Origin: Sternotherus odoratus
Taxonomy: Eukaryota; Chordata; Testudines; Kinosternidae
DNA: 64,000 nucleotides
Assembly (NCBI GenBank): GCA_032164245.1
Contig: JAVMKO010000003.1
Span: 12,968,651-13,032,650, forward strand
Direction: 5' to 3'
The notes under the pieces are model-generated. The model saw only the letters and a list, made by a program, of their open reading frames with translations. It was not told where the DNA came from and ran no database searches. Both the position numbers and the translations under genes were made by a program. Below, piece by piece: positions 55,589 through 64,000 of the stretch; position 1 is the stretch's first letter, and each line of letters begins with the position of its first letter.

Positions 55589-56790
55589 ATTTATTCAGTT
55601 CACTCCATCATTTAGTTTCTCTTTTCTGTTTGTTGGCTTACTTTTCTCTCCTGGCTTCTTTCCTGCTTTGCAGCAGTATTTGTCATTACTTCTTTACAAG
55701 TTTCATCTTGTAACTGAACCTTTTCCTGATATACAGTATATCCTGGTTTTTTCCTCAACCTATTAGACGTTTCCCAATATTTTAGGAATGTATGTGTGAA
55801 ACCCCCAAACCAATTGCTTATTAAGAACAATGCATTATGTGATTTTAAAAAAGGTATTTTGTCTTACTTTGGAGGTGCCATGTTGTAAAATTCAGGCCTA
55901 CCAATAAGAAATAGAAGAGCAGAAAGCTTCTATATGGGAAACAACTTAGTTTCTATATGGGAAACAGCATTGCTGGAAGCTGAAATAGAAGTTCTGATGT
56001 ATACTGTTTAATCATGGAATGACTGGACTGGTCTTACCAGTGGTGCCATCTAGTGGTCGTGTCGCTGACTCCCTGCTGGGGTCCACTGCCAGAAATTGCT
56101 GTGGTGCTGTAGCAACCCCCCACCCAATAGGTAGGGACTCAGTCCTCCAGCCAGGACATCAGTTGAGATCACCCCCTTAAGGGGTAACAGAGTCCAGCAA
56201 AGTATAGTCAATCCAACATACCTATCATCCCTCCTTATGTCTGGGAGGGGGGAGTTGTGCCCCCTTCACAAAAGGGTGGTTGATAGGAGAGCCTGGGGTG
56301 TCCCTCTCTATGGGACTCTGATGCAGGCCCTATGAAAGGGATCGTAACAAGCACCCCAGAGTGCTTCAGGGCTGCATCCCTGGGCCACTTGTCACTCACT
56401 TTCCCAGTCCAAGGTTTGGTCAAAAGGCTCAAAAATGATCCACTGGAGAAGGAATGAAGAAGGGTTCCCTAGTACTAGGGAAAGGCTCGTCCCTCCTCTA
56501 GGGCCTGGAGTGGCTGCCACTTGAAGACCTCTCCCATACAAGCAGGACATACGCTGTGCCCTTACTAATGTGCTCCCAAGGTAGGTCTCTTTGTCTCCCC
56601 ACACCCTTTGTCTTTCTTTCCTCTTCTGCTTTATGGTGATGCAGACTCAGAGGCTGACTCTCTAATCACCACCTACTCTATTCCTCATACATACATGCCA
56701 CTACAGTCTCTTACCCTGCTCTATATCCTTAAAAAAAGGTAGAGCTTTTTACTGTTACCCCCTTTTCCCAATACCCTCATAATATAATCT
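55589..56790. other. Unassigned; possible LTR fragment at 56040-56640
   Basis: ccagtggtgccatctagtgg, then gtgtcgctgactccctgctg and a later cccccttaaggggtaac hint at an LTR. No borders are found. The rest is unassigned AT-rich DNA. Confidence 0.3.
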
Positions 56791-56791
56791 G

Positions 56792-57400
56792 TCACTTAAA
56801 GCATCTAAGTTCTCCATAAAGAGCTTTTATTTCCTGGGACCGTTCCCTGCATTTGCATATCAGGTGATCAACTGGTTCTTTAACCTGATGTGTTTTACAT
56901 AATCCATTTTGGTGTCTACTCAATAAATATAAGTGATTACTCAAACCACAGTGGCCCGTTAACAGTCTAAACATGAACACTTCACTGATCCTCTCATAAA
57001 CCTGGACTATTGCATTAGCTTCTAGTTTGGAGAATGTCATATAGTCAACCTCTTTTCTCCTTGGTCCACAATCATTGCCATTCCTTTTTTGATCCTTTTT
57101 AAGCTAAACTTTTAAATTCCAGCTCACTTGAAGGAATCTCTATATCAGTTTCCCAAATTTAAAAGGCATTTTTCACTTCTTTATCTGCCATTTCATTGGC
57201 AAGTATCCTTGCATGTGCTGGAATCCATGTATTATATTCTTGCCTGAGTATAACAATTCTGTTGTCAGATACAATATTTCATTTATCATGTCGTTCCTTC
57301 TTTCTGAGATACCCCCTTTTCACTGCCAAAAATGCCTGATAATGAATCTGAAAAAGATAACACCTGTGATAGGCCATATGTCCCTTATCCAGTGTCATGC
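56792..57400 (-). pseudogene. RNase H-bearing LINE remnant (I/Nimb-like)
   Basis: The minus strand reads, across shifted frames, FSDSLS (about 57339-57355), then NDMINEILYL (about 57295-57260), then WIPAHARILANEMADKEVKN (about 57235-57175). SDSL and WIPAH..I.ANEMADK are the later motifs of a type 1 RNase H, including the Asp of SDSL and the His of PAH. Downstream, 57040-56792 is a frame with FRLLTGHCGLSNHLYLLS and GLC..H..KEPVDHLICKC, the Cys/His tail that follows RNase H in I-group LINEs. CR1, L2 and L3 lack this domain, so it is a different LINE. At least two stops and two frameshifts are present. Fish-type I/Nimb elements are my best match from memory. Confidence 0.7.
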
Positions 57401-58029
57401 TAACATTTGCACAAAGTCAGCTGCCATAATGGCTACAAAATTTGATATTATTTTATATTTCTTAATTTCAATCTCAGGATGCAAAAGGCTATTCCCACTT
57501 TACTTGTTTTAGATCAATCAATATAGATTTGGCAATTTACCATATATAAACTCAAACTTTTCTATCACTGAGGACAAGTCTTACTTTCCCTTTATTTTAT
57601 TATATAATTCTAAATCCACAGCCAGAAAGACAATTTTACATGTATAATTTACTGCCCCATAACTACACATTATAATCTCTTCTAATCCTTCCTTTTCTCT
57701 TTTACCCCCAGTTAGACCCTAAGAGCATGTCTGGCTCTCTTTTAAACTCCTCTTCCAGCTGGAACAGATTTTGGGGTCACCTGGGTTCAGAAGTGCTCCT
57801 TAGCACTGTCTGTCCCAGTGTGGGGTTTATATATCCCATCACACATGGGTGCCCAGATTTTGAGTTACCAACAATCATTTTGGAAACTCGGCAGAACTTT
57901 GAAGATCAAATCAAATGTGCACCTTATCAAAATTTAATTTTTATAATCATGTATTTTATATGAACTGTCTTTAATAACAATTCCATGGCTCTTACTCTGA
58001 GAATTGCTCAGGGGACTTTAAAAACATTA
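57401..58029. other. Unassigned; possible further LINE sequence
   Basis: The N-terminal half of the RNase H domain would be expected here on the minus strand, but I could not follow it past about 57430. The rest is unassigned. Confidence 0.3.
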
Positions 58030-58149
58030 TTGAACTTTGCCTCACAACATACCTTTGAGTTAGAGGAGGGTTATTAACTACCTTTTATACATGGGGCACT
58101 GGAATTCAGAGAGATTAAGAGCTAAATTTTCAAATGTGGCCTCTAGATT
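58030..58149 (-). mobile_element. MIR SINE, first part of a split copy
   Basis: The plus strand reads gaactttgcctcacaacata, gagttagaggagggttatta, catggggcactggaattcag and agagattaagagctaa, a reverse MIR core that stops near 58149. It seems to resume at 58490-58530 (gtgacttgttcaaactcact). Confidence 0.6.
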
Positions 58150-58434
58150 GCATTAATCTGTGAGCATCCTACCTGCAACGTCTGCAGGTTCAGCCGATCG
58201 TAGCTTCCACTGGCTGTGCTTCAGCGTTCCAGGCCAATGGGGGTTGCAGGAAGTGGCGGCCGGCACATCGCTCGGCCTAAACCACTTCCCACAGCCCCCA
58301 TTGGCCTTGAATGGCAAACCGCGGCCACTGGGAGCTACGATCAGCCGAACCTGTGGACACTGCAGGTAAACAAACCATCCTGGCCCGCTCGCGGCTTTCC
58401 TTGACAGGCCACATGCAAAGGTTGCTGATCCCTG
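58150..58434. mobile_element. hAT foldback inside MIR
   Basis: Arms 58169-58255 (tacctgcaacgtctgcaggt, cagccgatcgtagctt) and 58285-58370 (gggagctacgatcagccg, aacctgtggacactgcaggt) form a long imperfect hairpin. The right terminus is caaaggttgctgatccctg, as in the copies ending at 27186 and 32615. The matching left terminus is absent. Confidence 0.75.
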
Positions 58435-58489
58435 GTGTAGGATTTTCAGAGGCATTCAGCATTACAGGCCATTTTGAAAAGTGGGTTTA

Positions 58490-58550
58490 AGTGACTTGTT
58501 CAAACTCACTCAGGAAGTCAGCCCAGAATCAGGAACAAATTCTTGTTATC
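58490..58550 (-). mobile_element. MIR SINE, second part of a split copy
   Basis: gtgacttgttcaaactcact and caggaagtcagcccagaatc fit the continuation of the reverse MIR at 58030-58149. Confidence 0.55.
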
Positions 58551-58564
58551 CTAATGTCCATAGT

Positions 58565-58680
58565 AGATTCTTAGGTTTCAAGATCAGGAGAGACCACTGT
58601 GATCATCTAGTCTGACCTCATGCATAACACAGGCCACAGAACTTCCCGCAAATAATTCCATATGCTTTAACCTGAAGAGG
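58565..58680 (-). mobile_element. CR1 3' end
   Basis: ccactgtgatcatctagtct, gacctcatgcataacacagg and ccacagaacttcccgcaaat match the reverse of the same CR1 subfamily as 24526-24995. Confidence 0.8.
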
Positions 58681-59654
58681 AACTTTTCCTCCCTTCGGTC
58701 AACAATCACCATACACCATTGTGGTTGATTGTACTTCCTGGATGGATCTATGGAAGACATTTGAATTCATGATTATTAAGTGATGCTTTTCTCATTCTAC
58801 ATTTAAAGAGATCAGTCGTGGGGCTCAAACTTTCTTGGGCTGCACTTTAAACACGTAGGCCCAGATCCTTAGGGTATTAAATACTTTTGAAGACCTGGCC
58901 CCCTTACCTCTATTTTTGACTCCTGGTTTCAAACTGAAGGAGAGGTACAACTTCTCCCTGCCACTGTAGTTTCCCCATGAGTTTCATGTCTCCCTGTGAC
59001 CACCCCTATTTCCTTTGTCACAGAAAGCATCCATATTTTTCATACTTTCCCATTCATGTCTTCTGCTACATTCCGTTTTGCCTCTTGCACTGTTCAACTG
59101 ATGTCCATGTGTCTGTATCATTTAAAGCCTGTCTTCCATGCATTTCCATTCAAGTCAAGCTTCTCACCTCCTCACGTTTGTCATTTCCCCTGATACTTCT
59201 GTTCCCCAATCTCACTTGTCAATCAATTGAAAATGCAGTAAGAATATGCCACATGATGGTGGGTAATAAGATCCTCTCTCGAAAAAAAACCATGCAGTTA
59301 ATAAAGTAGAATGACCTTGAGCAAATATGCAAATTCTTTGGTTCACACAGAAAGTGCTAAGGAGGAGTGGATCATAGTACCACTCTGTCAGTTATAAACA
59401 ATGACAAGACCCAGATGAAATTCCAGTCATCCTACAATCCTCAATGTCTCATCTTCTTCTTTGCATGTAAATGATTCTGGCAAAAATCCAAATGTCCAAA
59501 TAAAAAAGGCATATTGTAAAATCTAATCTTTAAGTGTTCATTGTTGACCGTATGCTGAGACTCTCATGAGCAGGAAATTGAAATATTTTTAAGTTGTGCC
59601 CAAACTGAGAAGGGTCTCCTAACATAACATTTGACAGCACCACTGACTGTTTGC
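58681..59654. other. Unassigned intergenic DNA
   Basis: No recognised element or gene. Confidence 0.35.
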
Positions 59655-59905
59655 TAAGCACATGTCCAGTTGAAATTTTTCCACTGAAACTTTTTTCCAT
59701 CAGAAAACTGGGCTTTCAATGAAATGACAATGTTCCTGGAGAGGATCTGCTTTCCTAGAAAAGTTTTGATTTTCTTGTTGGAAATCAGATTTTTTCCTTA
59801 TTTTTGGTCAAGTTTTTTTTGTGGGGGGGGAGGGGGGGATGGGGGGAGGTCAATAAAAAGTCAAACTTTCTGTGGGGAAAAACAGAAGTTCCAAACAGCT
59901 CTATT
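59655..59905. mobile_element. AT-rich DNA-transposon fragment
   Basis: ccagttgaaatttttccact, repeated tttcc/ggaaa phrases and ccaaacagctcta at the right resemble the 6.5-kb family. A G-run lies near 59822-59848. Confidence 0.4.
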
Positions 59906-60011
59906 CTAAAATTCCCTCTAAGGGTTCAGTACTGAGCTGAGTTCTGTATGGACATACATTAAAACTCTGTCTATCTCAGAGAGTTTACAAACTTAGTTTA
60001 TGAGAAGACGT

Positions 60012-60330
60012 AATAGAATCATAGATCTGGAAAGAACATTAAGAGGTCCTCTAGCCTAGTGCCCTGCATTTGTTGTAGGACTAAGTATTACCTAGACCAT
60101 TCCAGACAGATGTTTGTCTAAACTTCTCTTAAAAATCCCCAATGATGGAGATTCCGCAACCTCCCTCAGCAATTTATTTGAGTGCTTAACCAGCCTGACA
60201 ATTAGGAAGTTTTTCCTAATGTCCAACCTAAACTACCCTTGCTTCAGTTTAAGGCCATTGCGTCTTGTCCTATCCTCAGTCTAAGAAAACAGTGCCACCC
60301 TATTTCTCAAAGTCAAATCTGAAACAGCTT
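60012..60330 (-). mobile_element. CR1 3' region
   Basis: aatagaatcatagatctgga, gaggtcctctagcctagtgc, aatgatggagattccgcaac and taggaagtttttcctaatgt are the reverse of a CR1 3' region, here with a longer internal part than at 24.5 kb. Confidence 0.82.
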
Positions 60331-60599
60331 CCCCTCTAGTAGCTTTCTCCACCTTCTGAAATAAAAAAATTGTCTCCAATACATTCCAAGAACTTGTTGG
60401 ATAATCTGTGCCCTGTTGTATTATTTTTCCAACAGATGTCTGGGTAGTTGAAGTAGGTGAGTGAAACTGGCAAATAAAGGTGGGAAGGAAAAAGGATGGC
60501 CTAACAGACGGACAAACGCACAGGAGATAAGACAGGCCAGAAAACAAGAATTCTATTTTATGAAAAATGTGGAGGTTTTGGCATTGGGTTTCCTTCCAC

Positions 60600-60900
60600 A
60601 TTAGGATATAGTCTAGTGGTAAAGGCAATCCCCCAGGCTGTGGGCATGCTCAGGTTTAAGGCCCTGATTTGCCTGATTCGGTGTCCTAACCATTCGGTCA
60701 GTTTCCCAGGCCCAATCAATAGTTAATTATATATACAAAGTGAAACAGCACCGATAGGTTGACTGACACTCACTCCAGAATAGCCCGGTAGCTAGGTCAT
60801 TCACTTTAGAGGTGGGATTGCCTTGTTCAAGTCCCTGGTCTGAGTCCGGCAAAAAAGGGACCTGAGCACCCAGACCGCCAAATGATTGTCCTATTCATCG
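60600..60900. mobile_element. Possible tRNA-derived SINE fragments
   Basis: tatagtctagtggtaaaggc at 60607 and gtagctaggtcattcacttt with tgttcaagtccctggtc at 60789-60841 look like pol III A- and B-box segments of a SINE. The two parts do not join into one clear copy. Confidence 0.4.
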
Positions 60901-60959
60901 GATAGTTCTTTGTGGATCACTTTTTGAGACCAGCAATTCCCATCCTAGATCAGAGAAAG

Positions 60960-61065
60960 TTATGTTGAAAATGATACATTTCTACCAAGAGAGAGAGTCA
61001 ATTTCAATGAATTGGCATTTTCTGACAAAAATGTTTCATTGACAAAAATATGACTAGCTCTAGTA
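60960..61065. mobile_element. AT-rich DNA-transposon end
   Basis: tcaatttcaatgaattggca, tgacaaaaatgtttcattga and a terminal gactagctcta fit the same AT-rich family. Confidence 0.4.
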
Positions 61066-61179
61066 GGAGAGAGTACCCCTGAGTAAGGCTTTCAAGTCGA
61101 AAGCTCCTTTAAATATATAATACAACTCAAGACTGTTTTTTTTCTTTATTAGCATTGAGATAAACCCATCATTAGGTGT

Positions 61180-63048
61180 TTAGTGTCAACTCTGTCATAG
61201 GAATCCCTCAAAAAGTGAAAACACTGACAAATTATTAAGGATGAGTACAAGCAGAGACCAAATCAGAGTAAGGCCCAAAATGAGTCACGCCTAGCAAAGG
61301 ACATACAAGGCAGTAAAAAGAGTTTCTATAAATGCAGTAACAACGAGGCAAAGATGAGGGAAAGAAGAGATCTACTACTTAGTAGGGAAGGAGAGCTAAC
61401 AACGGATCACATCAAGAAAGTTGAGGCGCTTAATGCCTATTTTGCTTCAATCTTCAATGAAAAAGATGAATTGTGATCTGAAGCTAAACACAACTAATAT
61501 TAAAAACCAAGAGGGAGGAACACAAGCCAGAATAAGGAAAGAACAGATTAAAGAATATTTAGATACATTAGATATATTCAAGTCAGCAAGGCCTGGTGAA
61601 ATTCACCCTAAGGTATTTGAGGAATTAGCTGATGCAATCTCAGAACCATTAGGGATCATCTTGGAGAACTCATGGAGAGCTGGTGAAGTCCTAGAGGACT
61701 GGAGAAGGGCAAACATAGTACCTGTCTTTAAACAGGGAAACAAGGAAGACCCAGGGAATTCTAGACAGTCACTGAGCTTCTGATGGGGAGCTCTATTCTA
61801 ATACCAGTAATAATTCTAAAACTACAGCACTCACGGCGGCATAGCCCAGGTGATAATTTTTCAAGCATTACATTTTGGGGGCATCGGTAAGCCTAACTTC
61901 AATAATCAGATATATTCTGGAAGAAATTGTTAAACAATCAGTTTGTACACACCTAGAAGCTGTTAGGGTTATAAGAAATAATAACATGGATTAAGAATAA
62001 ATCATGCCAAACCACCCTAATTTCCTTCTTTGACTAGGTTACTGGCCCAGTACCTACTGGAGAGCAGTAAATGTGAGGTGTCTTGATTTTGACACAACCC
62101 CACATGCTATTTTCATGAAGAAACTATCAAAATGTCGTCTAGATGAAATTACTATTAGATGTATGCAGTACTGGTTGAAAAGCCGTATTCAAAGATTAGT
62201 TGTCAGTAGTTCACTGTCAAACTGGGAGGACATAGCTAGTGAGGTCCTGCAGGCATTTGTGCTGGATCTGGTACTATTTAGTATTTAAATTAACAACTTG
62301 TATAACGGAGTAGAGAGCATGTTTATAAAAAGATTTGCAGAGCACATCGAACTTAGAGGTTGAAAGCACTTTGGAGGACAGGATTAGAATTCAAAAGGAA
62401 TTAGATAAATCGGAAATCAACACAATGAAATTCAATAAAGAAAATTGCAAAGTACAACACATATGAAGGAAAAATCAAATGCTCAACTACAAAATAGAGA
62501 ATAAAGGCAGTAGTACTGCTGAAGAGGATCTGAGGATTGCAAATTAAATGATTCAATAATGTGATACAGTTGTCAAAAAGGCTAATATAATTCTGTGGTG
62601 TCTTCAATCCACCATCCAGTTAATGCGTGGGAGGTAATTGTCCCACTTTATTCAGCAATGTGAGGCCTGAGTTGGATAATTTTGTCCAATTGTAAGCGCC
62701 ACACATTAAGAAAGATGATTATAAATTGGAGAGAGTCCAGACAAGAACAACAACAATAAAAAAGGTTTAGAAAACATTACCTATGAGACAAGGTTATCAA
62801 AATTGGATATGTTTACTCTTGAAAAAGAAGATTTAAGTTAGAAAGTTTTTCCTAATATTTAACTATAAGAACAGTTAAGTACGGGAATAGGTTATGAAGT
62901 GAGGTTGTGGAATATGTCACTGGAGTTTTTTTAAGAAAAGGTCTGTCAGGGATGATGTAGGTATAATTAATTCTGCCTCAATGTGGGGGGTTGGTATAGA
63001 TGATCTTTTAAGATCCCTTTCAGCCCTACATTTCTAAAACTTTTCGAT
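61180..63048 (+). mobile_element. Old CR1 LINE, heavily decayed
   Basis: From about 61300 the linker (agagtttctataaatgcagt, caaagatgagggaaagaaga) is followed by the RT region and a worn 3' end (gatgatcttttaagatccct, ttcagccctacatttctaaa) near 63040. It is clearly older than the 0.8-3.3 kb copy. Confidence 0.8.
61421..62350 (+). pseudogene. CR1 reverse transcriptase remnant
   Basis: Frame 61421-61783 holds IKEYLDTLDIFKSARPGEIH, then PKVFEELADAISEPL and EDWRRANIVPVFKQGNKEDP, the pre-RT and RT start. Frame 62073-62288 holds CLDFD (motif A), IFMKKLSKCRLDE and SEVLQAF in place of SGVPQGS (motif B). Near 62330 the motif C region reads RFAEH instead of FADD. Catalytic residues are lost and several stops intervene. 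Confidence 0.82.
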
Positions 63049-64000
63049 TTTTTAAAAATATCCTGCCTGGGTGTGGTTTCCAATTAAAGGTCAGAAGGGA
63101 CTGAGATGTGAAAAAGACTTGAGGTATCCAAAATATTAGATGAAATAATGTCAGTGCAATTTGCATCTTTAAAATGTTTGAACAGTGCTTTGTGAATAAT
63201 TTTAATGAAGAATTGGGGCACCAGAGCAGAAAGAACCAAACATGTCTTAAGGTTCATGTATCCATTCATTTCTTTCATCTGGGTAAAGTGGCCTCTTCTA
63301 TCTGGAGAAAGAAACCCACTTGCACTAAACTCTAATATCTTCAATCAGCATTTCTTCCAAGTCCCTTTGCCCTATTTGAGGAGAGGAATTATCTGAGAAA
63401 AACATGCATTCCAGTGCTTGCTCTTTTAATTTCGGAGTCCTAGTAAATGTCACTCTCAGCAGCTTTTAATTGGCGTTTAATGGTGCATCACTACATTTCA
63501 TAACCTCAGTCTGGTTTTTATTATCATTTCTCTTAAAAATTGGATTCAGTGGGAGTTGCAGCTTCTTTTGTCAAGACTGAATTAAACCCTGGGCGTGCTG
63601 AGAACCCTGGGTGTGCTGGTCATAAATAAAAGTAAGCAGGGCCCGATCATCTTATAACCTCACGGATATTCCTTTTCCTATTATAGCATTTTTTGTCATC
63701 TCAGTATGTAGGCATTTTACACACCCTCAGTGCCAAAATGGGAGAAGGTGTATTATTTTGCTGCTTGGATTCATTTACACCCAAAATGAAACTTATACCA
63801 CCACAGAGTCCCACACCCTTAACATTTCAGCTATCCTACAGGATTCTTTATCTGGTTTCCTAAACAAGAACTCAGTATTGTGCAATTTAATTCACCCTGC
63901 CAGGAAGGCTACTCCTGAAGCACAGGTAGAATTTTCATGCTCTAGGAGTGTACACGTCACTGCTGCATGCCCATACTGCAGTGGTTCTAAAATGTAGTTA
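63049..64000. other. Unassigned AT-rich DNA
   Basis: No recognised repeat or gene at the end of the window; the frame 63758-63997 reaches the edge without a motif. Confidence 0.35.

Noticed and set aside
1..64000. Bacterial-style operons, ribosome binding sites, attachment sites or defence islands
   Set aside because: SINEs, LINEs, LTRs and MIRs show a vertebrate nuclear genome; none of these bacterial features applies.

Overview
This window looks like non-coding, repeat-dense DNA from a turtle (Testudines, most likely Cryptodira). The main clues are tRNA-headed SINEs with a CR1-like tail (the Cry SINE type), several CR1 and L3-like LINE subfamilies, Penelope-like elements (PLEs) with GIY-YIG remnants, MIR fragments, and many short DNA transposons whose ends read GTCTACACTA. 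I identify families from memory of amniote repeats, not from a search. I found no host gene: no recognisable exon, RNA gene or CpG-island promoter outside transposable elements (TEs). Every protein-like reading frame with recognisable similarity belongs to a dead retroelement.

Layout. 1-7.3 kb: an L2/MIR-like tail, a CR1 with a MITE in its reverse transcriptase region, a solo LTR with a perfect 5-bp target duplication (TSD), and AT-rich DNA transposons. 7.4-11.6 kb: a GC-rich palindromic TA-flanked element, a Harbinger-like MITE, a foldback PLE-like insert, a hAT, a second PLE-like insert and a MIR. 11.8-17.9 kb: two Cry SINEs, a Harbinger-like MITE and a split CR1. 17.9-19.8 kb: a PLE with inverted tails and a GIY-YIG remnant, interrupted by an LTR. 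20.1-22.6 kb: a CR1 holding a solo LTR and a hAT, the hAT itself holding a pogo/Tigger-like element with a GC-rich minisatellite. 23.9-25.6 kb: two non-autonomous Helitrons, one inside a CR1. 27-31.3 kb: a hAT end, an L3-like LINE, and a long LTR carrying the second palindromic TA element. 31.6-41 kb: LTRs, a MIR, a short PLE-like insert with a 14-bp TSD, and three GC-rich hAT-type elements. 41-55.6 kb: MITEs, LINE ends, nested LTRs, a solo LTR with a (GAGAAG)n tract, and hATs. 56-64 kb: a remnant of an RNase H-bearing LINE, a MIR split by a hAT foldback, and a decayed CR1.

The elements do not form a pathway. The content is an insertion history: about ten insertions can be delimited to the base by matching target duplications, and nested insertions give relative ages. 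I found no new gene system. The most unusual items are the GC-rich internal arrays carried by unrelated non-autonomous transposons, promoter-like motifs inside the Helitrons, the foldback PLE inserts, and the RNase H LINE remnant.
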